Assembly: GCF_026151205.1 (NCBI RefSeq)
Contig: NC_087081.1
Location: 12,091,113 to 12,155,112, forward strand
Origin: Bolinopsis microptera
Lineage: Eukaryota; Ctenophora; Tentaculata; Lobata; Bolinopsidae
Direction of reading: 5' to 3'
Length of the DNA: 64,000 nucleotides
Under the pieces are notes generated by a model. That model was not told where the DNA came from, searched no databases, and saw nothing but the letters and a program-made list of their open reading frames with translations. Of the stretch, positions 11,338-39,920 are shown in pieces. Position numbers and translations under genes: made by a program. The first letter of the stretch is position 1. Each line of letters starts with the position of its first letter.

Positions 11338-12394
11338 GTTTAACTAATTTTGTATTAACACTACACTTTTGCTTAATTTTCTCCAATTACGTATGGTGTA
11401 AAAAAGTGTAACTGTAGCAGACTGAGACACCACCCCCGCCAGATACCACTAAATTACAAGCTGAGCACCTAATTTAGGTACTCAATCCTTCGAAGAAATT
11501 TAGACGAGTAACATCCGTCAAATTATTTACCCAAACGATGAAATGAAATGGGCGATTCAGAGTTTTTCTATTTAAAAATAAAATAAATATCTTGCAGTTT
11601 ACATACTAGAATTACAACTATAATAATAATCATTATAAGGGTTTTTACAAATCTTTTAAACTGAATTATCAATTCAATACCTTTAAATACAAATCACTGT
11701 TAACCTATCTCCTCACAATGGAGTTCACATTTTCTGAAGGGTATGAGGTCCCATCCTAATAAGTTATAGAAATGGGCTGATGGTAACGACATTTGGTGCA
11801 AATAATTAACTAACTAATTCATCAATTTACTAATTTATCATTCATTTAATCAAAAGTGTGATATTCATACGAGGTTCCAAGAGATGTGAAATACAGCTGA
11901 GCAGCAATGTGCAATGACACCGCGAAAATGGCCGGTATGTCAAGAAATGAGCTCGATCAAGAGAGGTCTGTTGATCAGGGAATAGAGATAAAGGTGAAAT
12001 ATTGGGTGAGGCAGTAGGTGGATAGTATAAACGGTAAAAATAAATTCACGCTCTTGAAATCTCAAACACTCTTAATCCCAGCCATCGTGCAGAAAATAAG
12101 ATTTTCGGGAAGAATAAATGAAAAATTAAATTAAACGCCACCTGAAAAGATAAAAATTCTAGCAGTAGCATGGCAATGGACACAAACAAATTACAAATAG
12201 CTTACATGGCGCATCGACTAACAACAAAGGAAATCAATTTCCACATTAACTTACTTATATTGCCTATGATATAATGTGTTCAATAAACACTCTTCTCAAA
12301 AACTGAACCCGAACAAATGATTGGGTTTGAAATCCATCGGTCTATGGAATATAAGATGGTTCGATAAATTATCCCTATTGATCTTACTTACGTT
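11338..12394. other. Intergenic, no gene seen
   Basis: AT-rich sequence without recognisable exons, motifs or clear repeats. Confidence 0.5.
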
Positions 12395-12434
12395 TTAAGG
12401 GGGGGGGGGGGGGTTCACCCCCCCCCCCCCTTAA
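12395..12434. repeat. TTAA-flanked poly-G / poly-C palindrome
   Basis: TTAA, 15 G, TTCA, 13 C, TTAA. The whole forms a G/C hairpin with a TTAA on each side. A 480-bp element at 32105-32584 also sits between TTAA sites and has ends starting GGGGGCAGG, so this may be a collapsed relative. That link is inference. Confidence 0.85.
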
Positions 12435-12894
12435 GAAGGTACTTTAAAGGAAACGGGAGTTATACCAAATAGTTAAATACTACCAAATTGTAATAAATCA
12501 TGATGTATGTGTGATAAATTAAGCATTTAAGTGGATCTTTAGGTGACTTCAACAATAAGTGCTACGATGGTAATTTAATGTACCGTGTTTCTCTCTCAAA
12601 ATAGCCATCCCAACGATAATTGTGCATACTTATATATCACGTGTTTAATAATAACGTCCCAATACTTTTCTGTATTGAAATAGAAACCTGGTCGGCAGAG
12701 TTCTGAAAAAAACTGCTAGTTTGAAAAGATCACTTGGCTCAAAGAGTATGTAAACTAGCTACCCAAGAAACTAGTTATAAATCAAGGGTGCATTCTACAT
12801 CGTCTCAGGTCTCCATTTCAGTTGTTATTTCTATAAACAGATTAAGAATCACATTCTAGCGTCAAAATTCAACTGAGCCGCGCAATCAATGTAA

Positions 12895-13287
12895 CAGTGA
12901 TGCACGCCGGTTCATTTTTCGCCAACCGGCGGCGGCGTGCCCAAAATGGCCCGGCGTGGCGGCGTTCGGCGGCGTGGAACATAATTTTGTCAAAATTTAG
13001 GTTTGAATTTCCAGGCCCACAAAAATTGTGGCGTACGTGCGTGCATGAAATAATGATGTAATAAGTGTGGCTTTTACAATTATATTTGGTGGTTTTTACA
13101 ATTATATTTAAGAAAAACCAAATTCTTAACATTGTCGTTGGACAATTTGGATCTCCTAGAGTTCAAAATCAACCCCGACTGGCTCCATACTCTTTCTATT
13201 TCCTTTCACGCCACGCCGACTTGAGAGGTATCGGCGTGGCGGCATGTGAAAACGTGCCGGCGCGGCGGCGTCCGGCGTGCATCACTG
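12895..13287. mobile_element. hAT-type MITE, 393 bp
   Basis: The ends CAGTGATGCACGCCGG and CCGGCGTGCATCACTG are perfect 16-bp terminal inverted repeats. The 8-bp sequence CAATGTAA flanks it on both sides (12887-12894 and 13288-13295). CA-G ends with an 8-bp target duplication are the hAT signature. The subterminal parts are unusually GC-rich, with repeated GGCGTGGCGGC words, against an AT-rich centre. It has no transposase ORF, so it is non-autonomous. Confidence 0.93.
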
Positions 13288-13399
13288 CAATGTAACGACC
13301 ACGGTATTACAAAATTATGATCAGTTTATCGCAAAATAGATGTGCTTTAAAGTTTTTCAACTCCAAGAAGTACCCCACGCCAAGACCGTAGCGATCATG

Positions 13400-13965
13400 A
13401 CTTGCAGCAATCGTACCGCGTATATACTGTGCTGTGCAGCAATTGTACCGCGCAGATACTGTGCTGTGCAGCAATTGTACCGCGCAGATACTGTGCTGTG
13501 CAGCAATTGTGCCGCGCAGATACTGTGCTGTGCAGCAATTGTACCGCGCAGATACTGTGCTGTGCAGCAATTGTACCGCGCAGATACTGTGCTGTGCAGC
13601 AATTGTGCCGCGCAGATACTGTGCTGTGCAGCAATTGTACCGTGCTGATACTGTGCTGTGCAGCAATTGTAACGCGCAGATACTGTGCTGTGCAGCAATT
13701 TTACTGCGCAGATACTGTGATGTGCAGCAATTGTACCGTGCTGATACTGTGCTGTGCAGCAATTGTACCGCGTATATACTGTGCTGTGCAGCAATTGTAC
13801 CGCGCAGATACTGTGCTGTGCAGCAATTGTACCGTGCTGATACTGTGCTGTGCAGCAATTGTACCGCGTATATACTGTGCTGTGCAGCAATTGTACCGCG
13901 CAGACACTGTGCTGTGCAGCAATTTTACCGCGCAGATACTGTGCTGTGCAGCAATTGTGCCATGA
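13400..13965. repeat. Satellite with 32-bp unit, about 18 copies
   Basis: The unit is roughly TGTGCTGTGCAGCAATTGTA plus CCGCGCAGATAC. Variants at the second part (CGCGCAGATAC, CGTGCTGATAC, CGCGTATATAC) alternate in a higher-order pattern, with a block of the CGTGCTG type between 13640 and 13870. The unit is not a multiple of three, so every frame on both strands stays open for long stretches; the long ORFs across it are artefacts of the repeat. Confidence 0.95.
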
Positions 13966-14010
13966 ATACTAAAAGTAGGGCATAACACCGTGGTTAGGGA
14001 TCGTTCGAAT

Positions 14011-14110
14011 ATTACATCCAGGAGATAAAACATTAAACATGTCCGTGTCTTACATCCAGGAGATAAACATGTCCGTGTCTTACATCCAGGAGATAAACAT
14101 GTCCGTGTAT
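14011..14110. repeat. Three tandem copies of a 30-bp unit
   Basis: TTACATCCAGGAGATAAACA followed by TGTCCGTGTC is repeated three times; the first copy carries a 10-base insertion (AACATTAAAC region). Confidence 0.9.
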
Positions 14111-14587
14111 TGGAATTACTCTTTTGACGAGCTCGTTTAAAATATTGCGTTATATCAATACTGTTCAAGACCTGAATTTAATTAAAATTTTTAGTCATGA
14201 TGAGCTTTAAATAATCAAATTAAAATTTGTTTCTTCCCTCATAAGAATTACTATCTATAAGCCAACCTCTGCCTGTGATAGTGAGATATCAAAACATCCA
14301 ATGGTAAACTCTATAGAAAATGTCTCTTTAACTCGAATAATAACAATCCTCTTAATATCATCATCAACAGTTGTTCAAGCAAATCTTCATATCTTTTTGC
14401 AGATTTATGATGGACATTTCGAACGATTAGGGCGTTCATTTTAGTCAAGCATTGCAATCGTGATGGATTCATTTTCGGAGCGATAATGAAGATTCAAATA
14501 ATTATATCCTAGCTGATAGTATCCACTGTCAAGAGTAATATAACCCCATACTATACCTAAAATATTAAACAACACCACGTCACAAAC

Positions 14588-14745
14588 TGACGTCAAACCA
14601 CGGTACACTGACGTCAGTCAACGTCGTCATGACGTATTACTGAGTGAGTTCTTGACCTCTCACACGTACACATCGCTTCATCAACTTCCTTGCTGACGCT
14701 GATTTCTCGAATTGAAGTTATGACGTCACGTTACATTGACGCAAT
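14588..14745. promoter_or_regulatory. Cluster of cAMP-response elements (CRE)
   Basis: The perfect palindrome TGACGTCA occurs at 14588-14595, 14609-14616 and 14721-14728. Half-site variants TGACGTAT (about 14629) and TGACGCAA (about 14738) lie between and after. TGACGTCA is the consensus site for CREB/ATF bZIP factors. The cluster lies about 0.6 kb beyond the stop codon of the SIK gene, so it could be a downstream enhancer or the promoter of a plus-strand transcript. Binding is inferred from the motif alone. Confidence 0.5.
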
Positions 14746-14751
14746 CTTGCG

Positions 14752-14880
14752 ATGATGCCGTCACCTGGCGGCACTGAGAGAGGATATGAGTTTCCGGGAG
14801 ACTTCAGCGTAGTAAGAATGGTCACCTCTTATGTGCTGGAGCTGTACTCCGCTCCTGCAACCCACCGAGCATACCTGTAG
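14752..14880 (+). CDS. Small ORF of 42 residues downstream of the CRE cluster, unknown
   Basis: The frame starts MMPSPGGTERGYEFPG, continues DFSVVRMVTSYVLELYSAP and stops at 14878-14880. It begins 24 bases after the last CRE-like site and is richer in GC than its surroundings. I do not recognise the sequence. It may be a first exon (a GT lies just before the stop), a short peptide, or chance. Confidence 0.2.
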   Translation: MMPSPGGTERGYEFPGDFSVVRMVTSYVLELYSAPATHRAYL

Positions 14881-15351
14881 GAAAATTTTCTTTATTTAAT
14901 CATACATTGGTAATTGGTATTTAATTAATTATTTGATTAATTAAATGATAAGTATCGTGACAAAAGTACATTATCACTCAACAGAATAAAAAACTGTAAA
15001 GTTGCCGAGAGTTTTTGTTGCTCGACCAAACAAAAGATGGAATGCTTACCTCGGCGAAGATTTCTAGTTCAGTCCAACTGGCACGGATAGCAAACCCATC
15101 GGTATTGAGGCACGGCGTGGGTGAAACGCTAGCAAATAAGCGTTAATAATAGGTTATTTAATATGTATAACACTTACCATTCGATCATTATATATTTTAC
15201 AGCTGTCATTGCTTATTTTGTTAGTTAACAAATAATTAATAAGCCAATCGCACAGCTGTCAGCTGTGATAATTCACTTTTGATGGATGTTGATAGTTTTG
15301 GACGTTTTTATGCAGTCAAATAAGGTCAAATTAGGTCCATAATCGTCAAAC

Positions 15352-33621
<18,270 letters not shown>

Positions 33622-33763
33622 TCTACAACCAACCCATCAAGATGGAGGCATCTAGTGGGTATAGTTACCTATCATGGCTATCCTAAAGGATAAGGATGAA
33701 ATATAATATGCTAAAATCATTAACAATCATCATCTAAATAAAAGAAAATTGCATGTTAGAGGA

Positions 33764-33771
33764 AGATTTAG
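33764..33771. repeat. Left target-site duplication AGATTTAG
   Basis: The same 8 bases occur at 42185-42192, exactly outside the other end of the foldback element. Confidence 0.9.
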
Positions 33772-36700
33772 GGCAAGTTTCCATAAACGATATTTTATGA
33801 TCGTCGCCGATAATCGCTTATTGAGCGCTTTTTCGGCGCTTTTTTTAAAAAAAACCGTTTACAATCGCTTTTTTTACGATTATAAACGGTTCAAAAAAAA
33901 TCGCTTATAATCGACTATAATTGGTGTCATAATTCAAAAAAGCGCTTTTTTGAATTTAAAAGCGCTTATAAGCGCTTTTAAGCGCTTACTAGCGTCGCTG
34001 AGCGATTTGAAAGCGGTTTTCCAGTAGGATTGGCGCCAAAAACGGGTGGATAAGCGGTTGGCCGGATAAGCGATTTGTATGCGCTTTTTTGAACCATTTA
34101 TAAGCGATTATAAGCGCTTATAATTGGGGTGCAATTTAGCTGTTTGTAAAGCGCAAATAAAGCGCTTATAAGCGCTTTTAAAATTGAGTCAGAAAAACGC
34201 TATATTACATCTTATAACCGCTTATAATCGATTATAAGCGTTTTTTTAGAAATCGCTTAATACGGCTAATTCATCGCTATTTCACCGCTTTTACCGCTTT
34301 TCCTATCATCCATGGCCAGGTGAGCAGGAATTAAAAATCGCTTATAAGCGCTTTTTCGATGCTGCCCCTAGCCTGGTCGGAACGGGGTAGTGCCCAAAAT
34401 TTAAAAGCGCTTATAAGCGATTTCTCAATTCCCCTTAACCTGGTCGGAACTTGCATGTGCTTTTCTGAGCAACCTGGGGTGCACCGGCAGAGTCAGGATT
34501 TAAAAGCGCTTATAGGCGCTTATGATCGCTTTTCTACCACTTTTCCTATCACCCATGGCATGGGTTGGCAAGAATTATAAAGCGCTTATAAGCGTTTTTC
34601 AATGCTGCCCCTTACCTGGTCGGAACGGGGGAGTGCCCGGAATTAAAAAGCGCTCATAAGCGCTTTTTAAATGCTGCCCCTAACCTGGTCGGAACTGGAA
34701 ATCAAAGTGCCCGCTTATAAGTGCTTTTCTGAGCAACCTGGGGTGCACCAGCAGAGTCAGGATTAAAAAGCGCTTATGATCGCTTTTCTACCGCTTTTCC
34801 TATCACCCATGGCCTGGTTGGCAAGAATTATAAAGCGTTTATAAGCGTTTTTTTCGATGCTGCCCCTAACCTGTTCGGAACGGGGGTGTGCCCGGAATTA
34901 AAAAGCGCTTATAAACGATTTCTCAATTCTCTTCAACCTGGGCGGAACTGGAGAGTGCCCATTTGCATGTGCTTTTCTGAGCAACCTGGGGTGCACCGGC
35001 AGAGTCAGGATTTAAAAGCGCTTATAGGCGCTTATGATTGCTTTTTTACCGCTTTTCCCATCACCCATGGCCTGGTTGGCAAGAATTATAAAGCGCTTAT
35101 AAGCGTTTTTTCAATGCTGCCCCTAACCTGGTCGGAACGGGGGAGTGCCTGGAATTAATAAGCGCTTATAAGCGATTTCTCAATTCCCCTTAACCTGGTC
35201 GGAACTAGAAATCAGAGTGCCCGCTTATAAGTTCTTTTCTGTGCAACCTGGGGTGCACCGGCAAAGTCAGGATTTAAAAGCGCTTATAGGCGCTTATGAT
35301 CGCTTTTCTACCGCTTTTCCCATTACCCATGGCCTGGTTGGCAAGAATTTTAAATGCTTTTTCAATGCTATCCCTAACCTGGTCGGAACGGGGGAGTGCC
35401 TGGAATTAATAAGCGCTTATAAGCGATGTCTCAATTCCCCTTAACCTGGTCGGAACTAGAAATCAGAGTGCCCGCTTATAAGTGCTTTTCTGTGCAACCT
35501 GGGGTGCACCGGCAGAGTCAGGATTTAAAAGCGCTTATAGGCGCTTATGATCGCTTTTCTACCGCTTTTCCCATTACCCATGGCCTGGTTGGCAAGAATT
35601 TTAAATGCTTTTTCAATGCTATCCCTAACCTGGTCGGAACGGGGGAGTGCCTGGAATTAATAAGCGCTTATAAGCGATGTCTCAATTCCCCTTAACCTGG
35701 TCGGAACTAGAAATCAGAGTGCCCGCTTATAAGTGCTTTTCTGTGCAACCTGGGGTGCACCGGCAGAGTCAGGATTTCAAAGCGCTTAAAGGCGCTTATG
35801 ATCGCTTTTCTACCGCTTTTCCCATTACCCATGGCCTGGTTGGCAAGAATTTTAAGCGCTTTTTCAATGCTACCCCTAACCTGGTCGGAACGGGGGAGTG
35901 CCTGGAATTAATATGCGCTTATAAGCGATTTCTGAATTCCCCTTAACCTGGTCGGAACTGGAAATCAGAGTGCCCGCTTATAAGTGCTTTTCTGTGCAAC
36001 CTGGGGTGCACCGGCAGAGTCAGGATTTAAAAGCGCTTATAGGCGCTTATGATCGCTTTTCTACCGCTTTTCCTATCGCCCATGGCCTGGTTGGCAGGAA
36101 TTAGAAAGCGCTTATAAGCGCTTTTTCAATGCTGCCACTAACCTGGTCGCAACGGGGGAGTGCCCGGAATTAAAAGGTGCTTATAAACGATTTCTCAATT
36201 CTCTTCAACCTGGTCGGAACTGGAGAGTGCCCGCTTATAAGTGCTTATCTGTGCAACCTGGGGTGCACCGGCAGAGTCAGGATTTAAAAGCGCTTATAGG
36301 CGCTTATGATCGCTTTTCTACCGCTTTTCCCATTACCCATAACCTGGTTGGCAAGAATTTTAAGCGCTTTTTCAATGCTACCCCTAACCTGGTCGGAACG
36401 GGGGAGTGCCTGGAATTAATAAGCGCTTATAAGCGATTTCTCAATTCCCCTTAACCTGGTCGGAACTAGAAATCAGAGTGCCCGCTTATAAGTGCTTTTC
36501 TGTGCAACCTGGGGTGCACCGGCAGAGTCAGGATTTAAAAGCGCTTATAGGCGCTTATGATCGCTTTTCTACCGCTTTTCCCATTACCCATGGCCTGGTT
36601 GGCAAGAATTTTAAGCGCTTTTTTAATGCTACCCCTAACCTGGTCGGAACGGGGGAGTGCCTGGAATTAATATGCGCTTATAAGCGATTTCTGAATTCCC

Positions 36701-37600
36701 CTTAACCTGGTCGGAACTGGAAATCAGAGTGCCCGCTTATAAGTGCTTTTCTGTGCAACCTGGGGTGCTCCGGCAGAGTCAGGATTGAAAAGCGCTTATA
36801 GGCGCTTATGATCGCTTTTCTACCGCTTTTCCTATCGCCCATGGCCTGGTTGGCAGGAATTAGAAAGCGCTTATAAGCGCTTTTTTAATGCTGCCACTAA
36901 CCTGGTCGCAACGGGGGAGTGCCCGGAATTAAAAGGCGCTTATAAGCACTTTTTCAATGCTGCCCCTAACCTGGTCGGAACGGGGGAGTGCCCGGAATTT
37001 AAAAGCGCTTATAGTTATAAGCGATTTCTCAATTCCCTTCAACCTGGTCGGAACTGGAGAGTGCCCACTCGTTTGTGCTTTTCTGAGCAAACTGGGGTGC
37101 ACCGGCAGAGTCAGGATTTAAAAGCGCTTATAGGCGCTTATGAATATGATGGCTTATCTACCGCTTTTCCTATCGCCCATGGCCTGGTTGGCAGGAATTA
37201 GAAAGCGCTTATAAGCGCTTTTTCAATGCTGCCACTAACCTGGTCGTAACGGGGGAGTGCCCGGAATTAAAAGCACTTTTTCAATGCTGCCCCTAACCTG
37301 GTCGGCACGGGGGAGTGCCCGGAATGAAAAGCGCTTATAGTTATAAGCGATTTCTCAATTCCCTTCAACCTGGTCGGAATTGGAGAGTGCCCACTCGTAT
37401 GTGCTTTTCTGAGCAAACTGGGGTGCACCGGCAGAGTCAGGATTTAAAAGCGCTTATAGGCGCTTATGATGGCTTATCTACCGCTTTTCCCATCACCCAT
37501 GGGCTGGTTGGCAGGAATTAGAAAGCGCTTATAAGCGCTTTTTTAATGCTGCCCCTAAGGATTTGAAAAGCGGTTATAAGTTATAAGCGATTACAAACAC
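33772..37600. repeat. Left arm: tandem arrays built on an 18-bp palindrome
   Basis: AAGCGCTTATAAGCGCTT, its own reverse complement, recurs every 60-90 bases. The spacers are of a few types, for example CCCCTAACCTGGTCGGAACG with GGGGGAGTGCC, AACCTGGGGTGCACCGGCAG with AGTCAGGATTT, and CCCATGGCCTGGTTGGCA. From about 34880 to 36900 the blocks join into a higher-order unit of about 250 bp repeated with few changes. Confidence 0.92.
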
Positions 37601-38244
37601 TTTTTATTGCTGGTTTTTACCGATTTATCTATCATTCATCAACATGGATTTAAACATAGTTGTTTGACTGGCGATCTAGAAGCCAAGCAAGAAGGCTAAG
37701 TGCACGGCGCGGCAAAGTTCTCCGACAATAATTGTCAGAAATTGTATAGCGCTTGCAAGCGTTTATTTATATGTTGTTAATGGTGGTGGTTGTCCTGGTG
37801 GCGGTCGATGCGCGCTGCGTCATCAGTCATACACACTTCACATTCAGAACTTGCAAAAGAAATATATAGTATATGAAATTAAATTATTGCGCTGGGCCAC
37901 GCTCAGTCTGTCAACGAGTATGACAGGCCTGTTTATGTCATTCCAAGGAATCTCTAGTCGGGCTGAGCGAATCACGACGTCTGAAAAAAGTGCGGTGCTC
38001 ATTGAAAGTTAGTGTGTGCGTGACCAGCATTCACGTACTTGTTCATAATCAATCGTGGACATAAAAACAAGTGCACGCTGAGTACCAATAGGAAAAAAGT
38101 AATGTATATATACGCTAGTAAAGCCGTGCGCGTGCAGGCGTGCTGAGATTGCTTGTAAAATTTGGTTATTAGATAGTAAAACTGCAACAAATAAACCGCG
38201 CCAGATTGCGCGTTTAAATTGAATCGCTCCTACATCCTACGAAA

Positions 38245-38662
38245 TCGCTCGCCCAAATTAAAAAAAAATTCTTGTGAAAAGGCCTTTGGGTATGACATTG
38301 ATCTAAATCGGTGTATTTTTTGGACGCTGATCCCGAATCACCCGCCATGACGTAGGGTAAAAATATTTCCCTTGAGAGTTACATGGGCAAAAACCGTTTT
38401 AGTCACGTGACAAAAACATGATTTCGATTATTTAGGGCTCATGTTAGGGTTTGGGTTAAGGTACGCGGGTTATGGATAGCTTCGGGGTTATGGTTGGGAT
38501 TATATTAGGGTTTATGTAAAATTGTTTTGTACCGCTGCAAAACCATAAAAAATGGATAGCTTCGGGGTTATGGTTGGGATTATATTAGGGTTTATGTAAA
38601 ATTGTTTTGTACCGCTGCAAAACCATAAAAACCAAGGTCACGTGAAATTTTTGGGCGAGCGA
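38245..38662. mobile_element. Nested MITE with TCGCTCGCCCAAA ends, copy 1
   Basis: It begins TCGCTCGCCCAAATT and ends AATTTTTGGGCGAGCGA. It contains GTCACGTGAC, a GGTTAGGG-like block and a tandem duplication of about 80 bp (about 38473-38632, unit starting ATGGATAGCTTCGGGGTTAT). It is inverted relative to the copy at 39552-39920. No target duplication is clear. Confidence 0.75.
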
Positions 38663-39551
38663 ATTAGCAAGAGCCGGTCGCGGTTTTTATACAAAAATAA
38701 GCGTACACATGATATACAATGCAATAAAGCTAAGAATTTCTGCATGTTCGATTATTTTGCACCTAACTTAACCATGTGCCTTCGTGCTGCCGTTGCTCTA
38801 TCCAGATAGGTAGTGCGCCATCGACAGTGAGCCGCGCGTGCCGACTGTATTATATAGTAGGATAGTTTTTTAGCGCTAATTTCGGCCAGCACAATTTTCT
38901 TCAAACAAATAGATATTGAGTATCCTTCCCGACCTCCGATTGCAACAAAAATTGGTGAGCTCACTCTGTACTCATAGATTTACGAGGAAAGTGTCCGAAA
39001 TAATACGACAAAAATCAACGAATTTGGTCAAATTACGCGACTTTTACATCTACTTTTGCTCCAAAAGGTCTAATTGCTTATATTTGTGATAAAAATTTTA
39101 AGAGTATCACTTGACCATTGCATGTTACATGTTACTGGTCTGGCCCGACATAGCACGGGCCATCGTGGCATTTCGAGAAGAAAGCGGCGCGCGCTACTTT
39201 AGACGAGTAACAATTACATCCGTCAATTAAGAGTATCACCTGTTAACCATGGGTATTGGGTCTATTTGTATCATTCAGGTCGCGTCGTGACATAGTCATA
39301 AGTAAATTAAACAATTGCGCAGTAATCGGTAAACAAGCTGATATGCCCATTTTACAGCATGAACTAACATGAGACAAAATAAAATATTGACTCACAATGC
39401 GATGTCAATCTATCAATTCACAGCTTGGCGAGGCCCAGTCTAGTGGTGAATTTTTACCAAACTAGCGAAGCGCAATGTTGAATGTGATTGCGAGAATTGA
39501 CGGGTGACACTCGTAAAATATTTGTTCCATATATTGGAGTCCAACTCGGCT

Positions 39552-39920
39552 TTTACTAATTCGCTCGCCCAAAAATTTCACGTGACTTTGGTTTTTATGG
39601 TTTTGCAGCCGTACAAAACGGTTTTACATAAATCCTAATCCCAACCCTAACCCTAACCATAACCCCGAAGTTAACCATAACCCTTACCACAAGCCTAACC
39701 CTAACCCGGGCCCTAAACAATCGAATTCGTATTTTACTAATACTAGCCTGTCACGTGACCAAAACGGTTTTTTGCCCATAACTCTCCAGGGAAGCATTTT
39801 AACCCTACGTCATGGGGGGTGATTCGGAATCAGCGTCCAAAAATACACCGATATAGATCACTTTCATGCCCCAAAGGGCCTTTTCACAAGAATTTCCTTA
39901 AAATTTGGGCGAGCGATTTA
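39552..39920. mobile_element. Nested MITE with TCGCTCGCCCAAA ends, copy 2
   Basis: It begins TTCGCTCGCCCAAAAATTTC and ends AAATTTGGGCGAGCGA, the reverse complement arrangement of copy 1 but without its internal duplication. Its right end abuts the first palindrome of the right arm directly. CCCTAA-like words at 39630-39715 are part of this MITE. Confidence 0.75.

Noticed and set aside
13307-13985. Several ORFs of 155-187 residues, rich in Cys, on both strands
   Set aside because: They are six-frame readings of the 32-bp satellite; no frame is favoured and codons repeat every 96 bases.
39630-39715. Telomere-like CCCTAA runs (and GGTTAGGG runs at 10985-11060, 38445-38520 and 59265)
   Set aside because: Irregular, interrupted by CCATAACCCCGAAG-type words and confined to dispersed MITE copies; not an interstitial telomere.
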